DNA of 64,000 nt, taken from NCBI GenBank assembly GCA_003342815.1, contig PTEX01000032.1:1177882-1241881 (forward strand), written 5' to 3'. This document shows, in pieces, positions 22,609-36,600 of the stretch. Position numbers and translations under genes: made by a program. Below the pieces are notes generated by a model. The model ran no database searches, was not told the DNA's origin, and saw only the letters and a list, made by a program, of their open reading frames with translations. How positions within the stretch are numbered: the stretch's first letter is position 1; each line of letters opens with the position of its first letter. The DNA is from Eudromia elegans. Lineage: Eukaryota > Chordata > Aves > Tinamiformes > Tinamidae.

Positions 22609-22700
22609 CTCTAACATCAACTGGGTGAACTCCTCGTTGCTAAGAAATGACGGCTTCCAGTCTTGTCTAATCTCACAGGCTTCTGTCTGTGCTGTGATTT
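22609..22700 (-). CDS. NPAS2: NPAS2 exon 4: linker to PAS-A, residues 63-93
   Basis: Acceptor CTTTAAG, donor GAG|GTAAGA, 92 nt. The two leading bases complete Glu63, then [18 protein letters not shown] and [12 protein letters not shown]. The stretch [19 protein letters not shown] is identical to mammalian NPAS2 and CLOCK and leads into the first strand of PAS-A. The exon ends in phase 0. Confidence 0.97.
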
Positions 22701-23684
22701 CTTAAAGAGAAAACATCAAAAAAGCAGCATGACTCATGTTCGTTGGAGATTTTTTTTTTCCTTTTCAAGTAACATGAGATGTCTTTTAAGAGGCTTTCAG
22801 AAGAATCAGCCTGAGATCATTCAAAGCCTTCCCATACACAGGAGTCATTTTCCACGCCACCACGACACAAATGCCATCAGAAATCGAGAGACAAAAAAAG
22901 GACAGATTTTGGGTGGGCTGAAGAAATCATTCAAAAGTGCGGGTGAATGGGCTAATTTCAGAGTAAGTTCAGCAGAGCCACTGAGGGTGCTGCAGGCTCC
23001 TCGCTGGTGCCACTGAGGGTGGGAAGGGTCCTCAGCTCTGCCACTGCAGGAGGTCTCATAGGGGAACATGGCAGGGGGACCTGCGAGCACGGTGCTCCTC
23101 TCTGCTTGGCCTCCAGAGAAGCAGGGAGGTGGCACTTGGGGACAATTTCAACGATTTCAGGTCAGCTCAGCTTGTGAACCTACTTCTTGCATAGCCAAGG
23201 GAGAGGACAATAAGCGAGGAGGAGGAGGGTGGAAGCTGTGAAAGGCAAAATGCCTTGAAAAACCAGAATGTACAGAGTGGGGGGATTACAGAGACCTAAT
23301 GGATGTAATGATAACAGAGGGCTGGGCAAGGGAACATGGAGAAGAGCGAGTTTTGGAAAAGAAAGCTACAGAGCAGACAGTGACAAGATACCATCAAAGA
23401 ATCCAGGAATAGAAAACAGAGCAGGGCACACAGGAAAAGGAGAACAAGACATAGCAGGGGATGCAGAGGTCAGCGAGGGAAACGGCGTAATGCCACTGCA
23501 TTAAAAACACAGTGCTGAATCTCTGCAAGTTTATCTCCTTGTTTAACCGATCTGCCTTGTTCTGTCCCTTGCTTAGTGTTCATGTCATTTACGGAGGTTT
23601 TAGAAGCTTGGGGAAAGCAGCTGCTGAGCCGATGCCTTCGGCACCTGGAGGGTTGGGAATGAAGGGCCCAGCACCCTCCAGTAC

Positions 23685-23839
23685 CTTTCTGCTTCTGTAG
23701 GAAATCGATGGTCCTCTGCAGGATTGTGGACTTGTCCATCTTGAGAGGGTGCCCATGGCCTTGCAGCATTGTGCAAAGCTCTTTAATGAGGACATTGAAC
23801 TGGTCTCTCCTTTTCTTCTCTGATTTGTTGCGTGATGCC
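23685..23839 (-). CDS. NPAS2: NPAS2 exon 3: bHLH domain, residues 11-63
   Basis: Acceptor CACCTAG, donor AGAAAG|GTACTG, 155 nt. It encodes the basic region ([20 protein letters not shown]), the loop and helix 2 ([19 protein letters not shown]). The basic region binds the E-box CACGTG half-sites together with BMAL1 and is fully conserved. The loop reads [13 protein letters not shown], where human NPAS2 and CLOCK have MLPGNTRKMDK or MLPGNARKMDK, so it is two residues longer and changed in composition. No frameshift or splice defect explains this, since both flanks stay in frame. Confidence 0.97.
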
Positions 23840-25078
23840 CTAGGTGACAGAAACACAAACGTCACTATGTAAAATGAAGGACCCAGAGCTGGAGCCAGTG
23901 GGGGCTAAGGGATCTTGTTCTGGTGAAACACTTTAAGTGTAAGAATCCAAAGTCTGCTTGGATGTTCATTTGTTTAAAACTGGGCTTGGAGCTAAGTGCT
24001 TTGCCGATGCCGCCAGGCTTGCACCAGGACTGAACTCAAAAAGAGAAAGGCCATCTGGAGGTAACAAACACACCATGCTTATTAAGCAAGACCATATCTT
24101 CACGTACATTTTTTTTTTTAAGTTTGAACACGCAGACATGAGAGCCAAAAAAGAGCCGCCTTATTTCCTGACTTTTACTCACAAAAGTAGCTTCTACACA
24201 TAGGATGCTGGGTGGAGACACTTGCAGAATAGAGCCAAGCACAGACTCTTAGACCTGGTTTCGAAAATCTGGAGTGGTAATAGTATCATATATGAAACTA
24301 GGAATATTAAGAGTCTGGCTGCAGAAACCACAGACTGATTTCCTACTTACATTTATACAATTTCATTGTGTTTTACTAGGGTTTTCTCCTCCACTAAAAA
24401 AATAAAGAAGCAAGCCAATCTATTCTGTTTCTTCCAAAATGTTCTTTCCAGTGCTCGTAGCAGAGGGAACCTTGTTTTCATACAAACCCTTCCAATGGTA
24501 ATTAAATTTTTACGAGCGTATTCATGATGATACATGCTTCCTGTGATCTAGATCAAGTGTGGTATGCAGACAACAGCTCCATTCCTATTCAGACTGGTAC
24601 GTGGAGGTCCTCAGCTCCAGCTCTCATGCAAATGCCCTCTTTGGTTTTGGCACTAATGGAGGAAAGCTAATTAGAACCGAACCAAACGCTCCTCTGAAGG
24701 GAGACTAACTCATACCCTAATGCAGGACTGTCCACGGGGAGCCCAGTGCCACCTGAGCAGCGCTGCATGATGTCAACAAGACGACATACGAGGAATATGC
24801 ATCAGGATAACAAAACAGGCACCGGAAAATCAGGGATTTTGAGGACCAGACAATGTAAGCTAGCAACCCCTGTGCTGATTAACCTGCCACGGGGCGGCCA
24901 AACACATGAGAGGAGGCTTGAAAATGGTCACAGAAATATGCTCTTTTTGGTTAGCTATACAAAGCCTGTAAACTAAATGGGAGATTTGCTCCAAGTTTTC
25001 CCACTTCAGACAAAACAGCACTTGCAATTGCAGCCCGGCAGAGCTCCCACCCTCCATGCCCTGCGGACCCATTCCTAC

Positions 25079-25135
25079 CTCTTTGCCCTGTCCTTCTCAT
25101 CTTCATCCATCAGTTCGTCTACGCAACACAGAGCT
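25079..25135 (-). CDS. NPAS2: NPAS2 exon 2: 5' UTR end and start codon, residues 1-11
   Basis: The acceptor CCTTTCAG precedes 25 nt of 5' UTR. ATG at 25110-25108 opens MDEDEKDRAK and ends with AG of Arg11 before donor AG|GTAGGA. The coding part is 25079-25110. This N-terminus matches human NPAS2 exactly over ten residues and is not the longer CLOCK start. The exon also contains an in-frame open stretch upstream of the ATG (ALCCVDEL) that could extend the protein if joined to a coding 5' exon, but no ATG for this is visible. The MDEDEK start is favoured by homology. Confidence 0.95.
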
Positions 25136-28100
25136 CTGAAAGGAAAAGACAGCAGTACTTAGAGACATATCCTCTGATTTTGTTGAGGATGTCAGAATAA
25201 GACCCTATGGAGCTGTCTGCTTTGTACATCATGACATCCCAGATGTTTTTATACTCCCTTTCCACAACTTCAGATCCTTTATGCACTTTCATGTTTTTAC
25301 TTTCTTTCTGCACCAGGTATTGAAGCTTAAGAAGGTAAACCTTTGCTAAAAGCCAAAATATACAGCTTCAATATGTGTGATTATACAAGGAAAAAGACAA
25401 GAGCTGGTAATCCCTTGGCCACCTTTGTTTCCTGACAGAACCAGGTGGAAGCCCAGCCGCTGCCTGATGCTACCAGGGGAGCACCACGGATGGGTAAAAC
25501 CTGCACAGAAGTCTGTACAGGAGATGGCAGCTATTCTGCAGCTGCAATTTCATCCTCTGATTTGTGCCGAACACCACTGTGCTTGATTCTGTTTTGGGTC
25601 ATCAATCAGGCATTATCCAGGGAGAGGAAGGGAATGCGACTTGGCTTCCCTGAGGCCTGTACACCCCTATATCAAAACAACCCCATCATTTAGGGCTCCT
25701 CTCTTTATTTTGTGCTCGCTGTGTGCAACAGTTGGCAACAGCGACTGCTAAGAGAGACGTGGTACTCTCGAGTGCCATGAAACGGTGGAAAATTAGACAT
25801 GATGAGGGTATTTCTGAACTGGCAGTTTGCTTTCTGTGACTCTGAGGGGCTGAGTCAGCAGGATGGAGAGTCACCTCCCAGCCATGGGCAAGGGGGCCAC
25901 CAGCTCCGCAGCCGTCGCTGCCCTCCTCCCGCCGCTCCAGGCCAGGTCCAGCCCCACATCCGCACCCCCCAGCCTCCATCACGAGCGAGCTCTGTCTCTG
26001 CCAAACCCTTCCCATCCTGAGGAACACTCAGTGGTAGATGAAGTATTTTCCCCCACCTTGAGACTACTCCAAGCCCAAACAACCAGGTGGCCATCAAGGT
26101 AACATAAATCAGAAGTACCCACAACTGATAGGAAGTTAAATATACAGAAGCAACAAAAATTCCCCGCTCGAGGGTGGGGATCTCCCTTCCTGCAGAAGAC
26201 CCAGGCAGAGGAAAACTGAATGAAATGATTTCTTTTGTCTCGAGAGGTGAAGAACATGCACCATAGAGAGGGAGTGGTTGCCGCTGCCTGAGTCATGGAA
26301 AGCAAAGAACCAAATTAGAAATTACCTGTTCTACTCTTCAGATTCATCCGTCCAGACTGACTGAGTGGGATTAGCACTTCTTATCACCATGTAAATAGAG
26401 GCAGAGAAAAATTAATCCTGGAAGGCAAAGTAAGTCCAGTTAAAACACAATGGCAGACAATACTTAGCCTAGGGAGCTGCAATCACTTCAGGCTGAAAAA
26501 ATCTCCCACGGTAAATTAGAAACCGGCTCAAGTCAAAGTTCAGCAAAGTCTTCAGGACCTAAAGAGCTGGGACAATATTCTGGGATTCTTGCTTCTGTTG
26601 CACCGTTTACTCCGCTGACCTCGCAGAAGATGCCGGGTAATGCAAACTGAGCTCCCATTTGCTACAGCCTGGTGGAAAAATGTCCCCGTCTCTAGCTTGG
26701 GACAACTAAGAATCAACACAAGTCCTCTGCAAAATATGTCCATTTACCTGGTATGTATGTTCACCTGTGTTCACCCCTGAAACTGCAGCCATCAAAACTT
26801 CTTTCGATTGAAACAACCCTAATTCTCAGGAAAGTTACAGATACATCCAAGCTGCCCACGATGGAGAGCAGTATCTTCAGCAACAACCCAGCGCCGATTT
26901 CCAATTTTTTTTTCACATTTTACAGTAGCTTCTCTTCTCAAAGGACAAGAAACCCAGAAATCTGCTCAGTCTTAATAACTTCACAGCTATGTGTATAAAT
27001 AAAATGCCTTTTTTTTTTTCCAAAGCAATGAGTTAATGGAAATAAGACAAATGGATCCACTGCAATTTTTAGAGAAAACCTTTTTTTCCAGCCTTAAGCA
27101 TACAAAAATCCAGCCATAAACACTTAGCAGGCCCAACAACACCCAAAGCTTTTGCATGATGCAGCAGGATGGTGAGCTATAAAAAGTCTTAGCAGAAGAC
27201 ACCTAAGGACAAAATATTCTTAACTGGATTACGCTCTTCAGGACTACATTTAGCTAAGTGCTTTTTGTCTTGTTATGAGCCGGAGCCAAAAATAGTAACC
27301 AGAATACTTAAGAATAGTTTCATAAGGCTTGTATATGTTCCTCAGCTTCAAGATAAGGCACTTAGCACTACTGACAGAAGCATGTCTGCATGTTAAGAGT
27401 ATCTTAAACAGCTACAGACAGAATCTCTTTGACCTCAACTGTATTAACCAGAGGGATCAAAATTTATTTATTGCCCACTGAAAATCCTCTCTCGCGACAC
27501 GTGAAGGGCTCCTCAAGTCTGCGGGCGGGTAGGGAGGGAGGAGCTGGCCAGTGCTGCTGGCCTCTTCCTTTCGCCCATCTATGTGAGGTGGCCATCAGAG
27601 CGTCCCCAGGGACACCCCGGGTGTCACCATGTCCCACCCCGAGCGCCCGGGGAAAGAGTCTTCCTGCCTTTGCACCGGGAGGGCCTCAAAAAACACTCAC
27701 AGCATTTCCAGGGCAAGACGTAGTTTAGACTTACCCCATACCCCAGTATCTAAAGTCATTTCCAGGGTTACAGAAAGGGTAATGGAGCACGGCAGCCTTA
27801 TCGAGACAAATGGACTTCTCAGAAACACATCTAACAGTTAAAGTGCTATTTCATGCTACCCGCAATACCCTGGTACAACTCTTCCTGAAGAGAAAGTGAG
27901 AAGGTTTTTTTTTTCCCCTAAAAACCCCTTTCTGTTCTGCAAAATTGTCTGACCTCAGGAGCTGTCCAAAACCGCAGCCTTCTGACAACAGAAAAAGTTT
28001 GTTTCTTGCATTACTGCACATCATCAAAATATTAACATCACTTTGCCAATAACTCCTGTTAATGGAGGACAACATTAGTAAGCATGGTCCCACAAACCCA

Positions 28101-30594
28101 GCAGTTCCTGTCAATGCTTTGTTTTCTTTTTAATTTATATTACGTGATTATGTCATTGCAAATAAGGTAATAGCATTTCATAAATCCAACGCTGGAGGGA
28201 CTTTGTCATGATCAATAGCAAGGTAGAGCATTTATTGTTCACCTAAAGAAGGGCCCTAACCAATTTCACTGGTTTTCCAATTGCAGCAATTGGTCTAATT
28301 CGATGTATTTTCTCTGCCTAAAAGCTCCGCCGTGCCTGTTTCATAAAATTTTGGACTCGAGGAACGCGCAGCAGTTGGAGATTCTTTAAATCTGTAGGAA
28401 ATCTTTTAATTATGGAAATGTGCTGTGCCAATAACTTCCACAGCTTTTACACGCAGCGAATTCAGCAGAGAGCCCTCAATTACAAGAGGAAGCCCTTTGT
28501 AGCACAATATAGCCATAAATAAGAGCGTTAACGCGTTCTACAGCGATACAATTTGTATGTCAATATGCTGATGTTTCATTCCTCCTGAGGCAACAGGAGG
28601 GCAAGCCTGGAGTTGACAGCTAAACAGCTGATTTAATCTTTAAAAGGCAGAATTTAACCTTTTCAGCAAAGTGCTGCCGATTCAATTATAGCATGCTAAC
28701 GTGAGTGGCATTTGCCAAGTGGATGGTGGCACCCCAGAACGGTGACGCTTGTTGGACCAACCCACAAGTGCCCCTTGGGTTACGCTCTTCAGCACCAAAT
28801 TGGGCCCCTGGTGCCAGCAGATCCAAGCCCAAGCTAGGGAAGAAGCTCACCCAGCACCTCCCTAGCTCCTGGGGCGAGCCTGAGAGCAATGAACTGATGG
28901 GTAACCAGCTATTCGAGGGGGTTTTCTTGGCCAAAATTGGGCTTTTTCTGCTGTTCCTCCAGCCACAGCATCTGGCTGCAAGCCCTCAGCCACCGTGTAC
29001 CCTTCCCCGCTTTACACAGCCCTGAATTTAGCTTGTTACCTGTGACAGATTTATGACTCCATTCATTATAGCAGTAACAGCTCCAGACAGAAGCCAAGAG
29101 GTGCCCAAAGAAAATGGATTTTACAAACAATTACACCATAAAAAAAGGCTGTATCAGAACACGGTGATTCAGCACAGAAATGAAAGGCAAGATACAGGCA
29201 GGAACAATAGTGGGTTTTTTTCCTTTTTTTCTTTTTTTTTTTAAACCAGGATATGCTGTTGTTTGACAAAAGAAAGGGAGAAAAGGATTTTTTTTAAAAA
29301 AAAAAGTAAAAAAGGGAGACATTTGAAAGGAAAAGATGATTACTGGAACACTTTGTTCTCTAGGATTTTTGTAAGATCCCAGAGAAAATAACTGGGCAAC
29401 TTTGTTCTGTTCCAGTGATTTACTGAGCCTTGCAGGCTGCAGATACGACACTGGAGAAGATGATTTAAAACGGCTCCAGGGTTTCTGCAACAAGAAGGGC
29501 ATGTATTTAATTAATTCTATCAATTTGTCTAATAGCCTCTTAACAAAAAATCCTCAAAACACGGCGGAAGGCAGAACTGCTGATTCACAACTCTTAAATG
29601 GCACAAAAATGCCCTTCCACTGGCACTGGAAGGCAAGGCTGAAAATGAGTTTGCAAACGGTACTTCTTGTTCTGCAGGCTGGGAACAGCACACCACGAGC
29701 AACACAAAACGATGACAACACACACAACCTCTACCCAGTTCTTCAATGCACTTGACTCGTGGCAGAGCTTGCATTTTGTTGTCAAAGCTGCTTTTCTGGC
29801 CGTGTTATCCTGGAATATCTCTTGTAATCACCCTTCTGTTCGGTTGATTTCTGCTGAAATTCATCCTAAGCAGAGAACTACCCAACGTTTATGCATCATT
29901 AAATTCTCTATTTGTAGGCCTCGGGTTCCCCCTGTGCAATTAAATAAATGTAATCATTAAATGAGAAAGAAAATGAGGTATCTAATCAAACTAAATATCT
30001 GCCCCTCTATCTCTATGAGGTAGAGAACAACTTCCAACAACTACCCATGCAAAACAGGAAAAGGGGAGCCCATGGAAGGTGGCCTATGTGCTGGAAGAAG
30101 CTCTGACAGCCTCGCCACCCTTAGCTCTGCCCTTCTTTTGCCTCCTTAGATCTGCTTACTCCATTATGCTGGACCAGGGGGCTCATTGGTTGGTAATGTG
30201 GGAGGTCTTGGAAGCCCCGTCCTTGTTCGGCTTCCTTGGATTTCTGCTGAATGACATTCAGCTCTGCAAACGACTTTCTCCCCTCCGATGCTTGCACCTC
30301 AGGAAGCCTGGCACACTTCATAAACACCAGATAAGCCTCGCAAACTGCACTCAGTGCTGAAAGGAGGAATGAAAATGGAAACCCCGTTGTCCCTGTTGCA
30401 CATGGGAGGAAATAGGGACATGCATTTTATCCCTGTGTCTTTTTAGGAGTGTCCCAGTTTTAGACAGCTGAATTTGAGACAGTTACTGCTTCTGTTCACG
30501 GGTACCTGCAAGGCAGCAGCTAATTTTCAATAAGGCTGAAACACAGTGCAAGCACCTTTAGACAAGGAGCATTTTGGCAATGCTTGAGCTAAAT

Positions 30595-30675
30595 CATGGG
30601 CTCAAGGTCACCTAGCAGAGTTAAGAAGTGAATCCAGATGTCCCAATGATTAGCCCTGTCTACTGGCATTCAGAC
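30595..30675 (+). repeat. MIR-like ancient SINE tail (possible)
   Basis: The run CTCAAGGTCACCTAGCAGAG, then TTAAGAAGTGAATCCAGATGTCCCAATGATTAG resembles the 3' part of a MIR element (AGGTCACACAGCTAGTAAGTGGCAGAGC..GAACCCAG). It is diverged, and only this part is recognisable. Confidence 0.45.
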
Positions 30676-33600
30676 AAGTATTCCCTCCTAAAATAAGCTT
30701 CCTGAAGTATCAGACTATGGTCTTAGGACTTCCTTAAATATGTATCACTGGTAAGAAGTGATTCTCAGAGGAAGGAGGGAGGAAGAAAAAAAGGAATGGT
30801 TGGTTATTTTTCTTCCTCAAGTGACCACTGAGTGACAGACAGTGAGGTACCTTCATTTTATAACAAACTTCTTCCAGTAAATCCTAAAAAAAAAGAAAAA
30901 ATGTTTCTCCTTTTCTCAAAAAACATGAGGAAAAATAAAAGTTCTGCCCCAATAATCCTAAACCTGAGTAATTTAATCTGCTCTCTGTTGCAATCTGTTT
31001 CTCATGTATATCACCACCCTGGAATTTCTGGAACTCAGCACATAAGGAAGCTATTCAAAAAAGGAAACACTATGACAAAAGGATTAGAGATAGGTTTAAA
31101 CTAGATTGCAACCCTCCTTATACCAGGAGGGAACTCAGCTCCTGATCTAGAGTTAAACTTCTTGACTTTGGCCCAAATCACAAAGCCAAACACTGCAAAA
31201 AGACGGAATTTCCCGGTGCCAGCCCACCTCACACCTCTGCTTCAGACACAGAAGAAATGAGAACACGGGTTCAGGAGACCTGCAGCTGTACTGTAGCAGA
31301 AGTGGAACAGCACTAGTTGCTTGGAACAGTTAAATTGCCTTATGTGAAAGACGTACGGGAGAATCATAAAGAGCTTTAGTAGTTAAAATTCAAAGTCTCA
31401 ATGCAAGCTTGCTTAGAGTTTTATCTACTTAGCCATTAAATGAATATCAAAGGACTCACTGCAGCTGAGCTAAGTGACCTCATTTTATATCTTTGGCTTC
31501 ACACACCCAAGTTCAAGCGTAAGAAACTTCTCTACCCTCTCGGTGCGTTCAATTCTGGAGCATTCCAGGTATAATGTGCATGAAAGCCAAAAGGAATTTA
31601 AACAAAGCACTTGCATTTCAAAATTTGTCTTATCCTCATTTGGCTCTGAGGCTTTCAGCCGCTTTCCTTAAATGAGGTGCTCACATCTGCTCTCCAGCCG
31701 AGCCGCGTTCATGCCCCACTGACCTGACTGCTGCCATCTCTGTAATCTTGCAGCTGAGAACAACCAGCAACGCACCCATTGCCTCTAAGTGTCAAGATCC
31801 TTTCAAGAAAGAGGAGGTATAAATGAATCAGCCTTTATAGAACAACCAAGGGGAGGATTTCAGACAAAGGGAGTTGTTCAGCTGAGGTGAGAAGTGGAAG
31901 CTGCAGGCCTGATGCTCCCAGCTCCCTCCGACAAGGCACCTGGAGGCATCAGCATCCCGCAGGATCGTGCTGCATAGGAGCAGCCCTCCTGTGCTCCCCT
32001 AGCACCAGGAGCATGTTTCATGCTCCTCTGACTCTATTTGTGGCTGGCCCTATTCAAACTCGACTAATCCGATCAAGTTGCTTCTTGGCCTGTGCCTTAA
32101 AGCTGACTAAGTCAAGGCTTTTCATAAAGTCTGAGCCCACTTGTTTTAAGTGTATGATTAAGCATCGGACCTGGGCATTACTGTGAGAAACCTCATCTCA
32201 TTACTCACTACTTCCAAAATCACTTGCAGGTGTCTAGAATTTTCTACCCAAAGCCTCTGAACCAGTGCTTTATTTCTGCTGGATTACAGCTACGTAATAT
32301 GACAGCAAGGAGTCCCAAAAATCAAGTATATTTTCATGTTTCAGCTTCCTTAAAGAAGAGCTCTTTGAGTTGAGAACAGCTATTAATGGCACCAGATAGA
32401 CAGTCTGACGCAAAACACTTTCTGTGGCCACCAGACCTTCTACACAGATGTCTCTTCTTGTTTACTATGAAAAGCCATGATAAATATAGTCAGCAAATGC
32501 ATTTTGGGCAGCCATGCTCATTTGCAGTATTTGCAGCAAGTAACACTAGAAGACTTAGGGAGCAGAAAAGATTGTTGTTCCAATTCTAATTCAGTTACAC
32601 CAAGTTTGAACCACTCAATACTACAAAATCTTTTCAAGACAAATTGCTGACACTTATTGGAGTTGTTAATGACACATCTGGTTTGATTTTCTTCTTTAAA
32701 ACAAGCCCACACATCCCTTCTCCTCTTCCCTAATGCAATTCTAACTTCTTATTCAATATTCTTTTGTGTATTCTATCTTGCCCATGACATTTCTCAACTT
32801 GCTCCTCAAAAAAACAAACGGCTGTTTGTTTTGAAAGCTTCAGGAATAAAAGAGTATTCAAATAATTAACTGTAATCGCATTCATCCTTCTGGAAGGTAC
32901 CACAAACCTGCGCTAGAAATACAATGAGAAAGCAAAACTTTTCTTCAGAAAGAGGAAAAGGAAAGATAAACATCAACATTTCTCTCTCTGTTATTACTTT
33001 GTTATCTTTCGCAGGCTACTAACATGTCCATCACCAAGCACTTTAATACAGGGTCATTACTGTTACACAGACTATGCACAAAGATCCAAGGCTTCGTTCT
33101 GCCTGATAAGATATTCACACTTTTTTTTCTTTCCATCTATTTGCAAGGTTGGGTGGATAATAAGCCAAAATAACAAAATATGACTCAGCACAGCAGAGTG
33201 TCCGCTTCTCTTTGAGGATTCTCCTGGAGCTGCTTTTCTTATTGAACTTTGTAAGATTGGAAAAGATGGGTCCCTCCCAAGCAAAGCTCAAGTAAAAAAG
33301 ATTTGAATAAACACAGAGACTTGGGAAACAGCACAGAGGACTCCAGTACAACCAATAAGTAAATACCTATCTTACTAAAGGATAACTCTCCGCTAGACAC
33401 CTAATACAAGCAGTAATGGGCAAGGCTGTCCTGCAGGTGAGCCCTGGCTCTATGAACGTGGCTGGCAAGGAAAAGCCAGACTGCACCGATGGACATCGGT
33501 GGCACTGGTTTTTAACAGAGACCTGGCCAGCTGAAACGGTGACAGGGTGAGACCATGTCTGGCCTGAGACAGCATGAAAGGGGCACTGAAAAACTTGGGC

Positions 33601-36600
33601 CTCAGTTTACAAGAACCTATCAGTATATGCCTCATTTTTAGCCACCTGTGTAATTCTTGGATGAAAGCAGTGGGATTTCTTTGTGCTTTCCAGAATTAGG
33701 ATAGGCATGAATGTATTATTTAGTAGTTTTCAGAATGAAGCACCTCAAACCATACAGCTTACAGCGTCTCTACTATATTTAACACAATAGAATTAGGTTG
33801 GCAGGGAAGATACATGTTAAAACCAGCTACTGGGGAAAATCACATCGTAATGCACATGCGTAAAAAAAGCGTGATTAAAGGGGAGTTTGCCTCTGTGATA
33901 ATGTAAACTACGCAGTCCCACCAGGGTCAAGAGTGCCCTGACGAACACCCGCACCGCAGCATGAAGCCAGCAGCAGCAGTTAAAAATGTCTCTGACCTTT
34001 AGATCACAGTCCCAGTTTCATCAGGTTTTCACCCCGCGCTGAGGATGCAAACATCATCCGAAGCCTCTTTCTTCCAGGCATTGTTTTTGCGCATGTCTCC
34101 TATAAATTTCATGCAAAGCTTGCGGTATTTTAAGGAAAACTCAAGGAGGGAAAGTGTTATCAGGCCGAGTGAAAAGCTGAGGTTGTTCTTGCTTTTCTGC
34201 CTCTCTCTCTCTCTTTGGCCCCTCTGCAAAAGTCAGCAGTAAAATTCCTGCCCACTTCACTGTGAGCAGCACCGTGGGCTTCCCGAGTCAAGAGCAAAGT
34301 TTTGCTCCTCTTTAATTTGGCTTTAAAAATAAGAGGTGCAAAACAAACATGAGGCTGCATCCCTAACTGTTGTTGATGCATGGTTGGAAGCCCATGCTTC
34401 AAAGAAGGAGCAATGTTATCACCAGTACCTGTGCTGGGTGCAGGAGATGCGCTGAGCGGGTACCAGCGAGCACCCATGGCCAGCACCTCACTGCTGGGGC
34501 CACCCATAGCGTGCTGGCGGTGCTGCCATCTTCCTGGGGAAGCAGAAACGAAGGCACAAAATCCAAGTTCCGTGCCCGTTCCAGCACCAAATCCCGCATA
34601 CTTTAAATTAGCAGGACAAGGCTGGCAGTACTTGAGAGGATTAGGCACGTTTAGCTTTCCTTAAAGCGAGCCTCTGGTTATCACCAGCACTTGCATGAAA
34701 AGCAACCCAGACGAGCTCCCAACTGCCATCCTCCAAAAGGCAGCTGAAACGAGCACGAAATCACGTAGGGCTCCAAAAATACCAGCCTTCCTCAGTGCCA
34801 GCATCTTGTTTACCACTGCTGTAGTAGCTGAATTGCTGAATGAAATATTTACAACTATTCATGCAATCAAACTCATTTTCGTTAGGAAATAACTGATTAG
34901 GTATCTCACATCTGTTCCTGACAATTATTTAAGTCTGTGCAGATCCATATCTAGTCCTGACATGAATGTTAATGTCTTAGAAACAGCCACCCTTAATAGG
35001 AGGGTGATGACAGGCTTGCGGTCCCAGCGAGTGACTGCAATTGGAAAGTTGGGTATTTACAGGTAAAGGATGACACAATCAGCCTTGATTTGCTCTAACC
35101 TGGTGACCTAGGGCTTAGGAAGCTTGGCAGGAGACAGAAGTTAGAGCAAAGCTTGACACAGAATTATCTTGAGAATTATCTTCCTACCACTGTCAAAAGC
35201 TTTTAATATTTCACAGATGTTTTCTTCCTCTATATGGAAGAGCAACGCAACCCTGGACCAGGTGCTGGCACCTCACCTCTCCCTTCCAAACACGATTCCC
35301 CATCAGGGCTCTCTTCTGATTGAGGCCACTGCAAGTGCTGCAAGGCTGGGAAGAAAATCAGCTCCTAGCGAACCTAATTGAGGTGATCCCCTAATAAAAC
35401 ATGACATTCAGGTCTGGGAAGACACAAAAGCAAATCCCACATCTTTGTGCACTGTTAGAAATGTAGCAAGAAATCTAATGTTCAGTTAATCTGATTTAAG
35501 TCATCTAGCAATCTCCTTTGTCACAGTAAATTTATCACAAGAACTTATATAAAAAGAAGGAAAAAGAAGTATTTATTGCAATGACTCCTGACATCGCATT
35601 ACTGCCCAGAGCAGGAGAGAAATCTTCATGCCTGTTGGGTCAACTGCACAGCTCTTCATGGGTGTGCCAAGGATGCCAAAGACAAAACAGATGATTTGAA
35701 TTAAGGCTCTTTCTGGTGCTGTTCGTCCTTTGTGAGAACAGGATTTTGTAAGTTCTGACAATAGCAAGTAGGTCAGAAAAAAGAAAACAACTTTTGGCAA
35801 CACCTACAATCACTGTATGTTTTACTTCAAGGTCAAGGAACCAAATAGAAACTACTGAAGAAAATGAACGTTTGCCTGCAAAGGACCCTGTAGAGCTGTC
35901 AGTCAAACATAAACAAAATCTCTATCAGGGTCTGAACAGTAATCTCTGGAACAGTCAGGAGTGCCTCACAAAAAGTAGATTTCAAACACAATCCAAAGGA
36001 GATTAAACTGACAATTCATCTCTCTCAGGACTTCTGTACTTCATAAATAGGCATTATGTCTTCTCTACAAAGCAGCTTGTTACCTGATTTATTCACTGAT
36101 ATCTCTTCTTATTTAAGCAGGTGAAGCAGGACTATAGTAGAAAATTCTGCAAGTTTCCTCAGCATTGCAACATTTGAAATCAGAAGATGTTTATAAAGTT
36201 TTACTTACTGTGCAATCAAACTCATGTTAAAATACTGGCAGTGGCAACTTTTAAGTAATATTCTCTTCCATCTGGATCACTTATTAATATTCATGTACTT
36301 TCCTTCCCTCCTAAACCCCCAGATCTTAACAGTTATCATCCTGGGATTAGTCTTTCTCCATCCCTCAAGTGAATACTCAATTCTAGTCCTCTGGTCACAA
36401 GACTATTGCCAACAAACCCATCAGTCTAACATGTCGTCTTTATTGCAACCACTAGTTGCATTTTTAACTGTGATTATATCCAAGACAAGGAATACAAGTT
36501 CAGATTTCAAACATGTGCTCTGGATAAATTAGAGTTCTGAATGTTCCCTGGTTTTGTTTCCACATGGTTTAGTGACAGCTCTTGTCCGTTGCACTTACTT

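Larger units (their letters stand above)
20361..25078 (-). other. NPAS2: NPAS2 introns 2-5 (exons 3-5 excluded)
   Basis: Spans 20361-20752, 20843-22608, 22701-23684 and 23840-25078. Nothing beyond a short degenerate GGAT repeat (about 21260-21285) and homopolymer patches. No gene in either strand that I can support. Confidence 0.65.
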
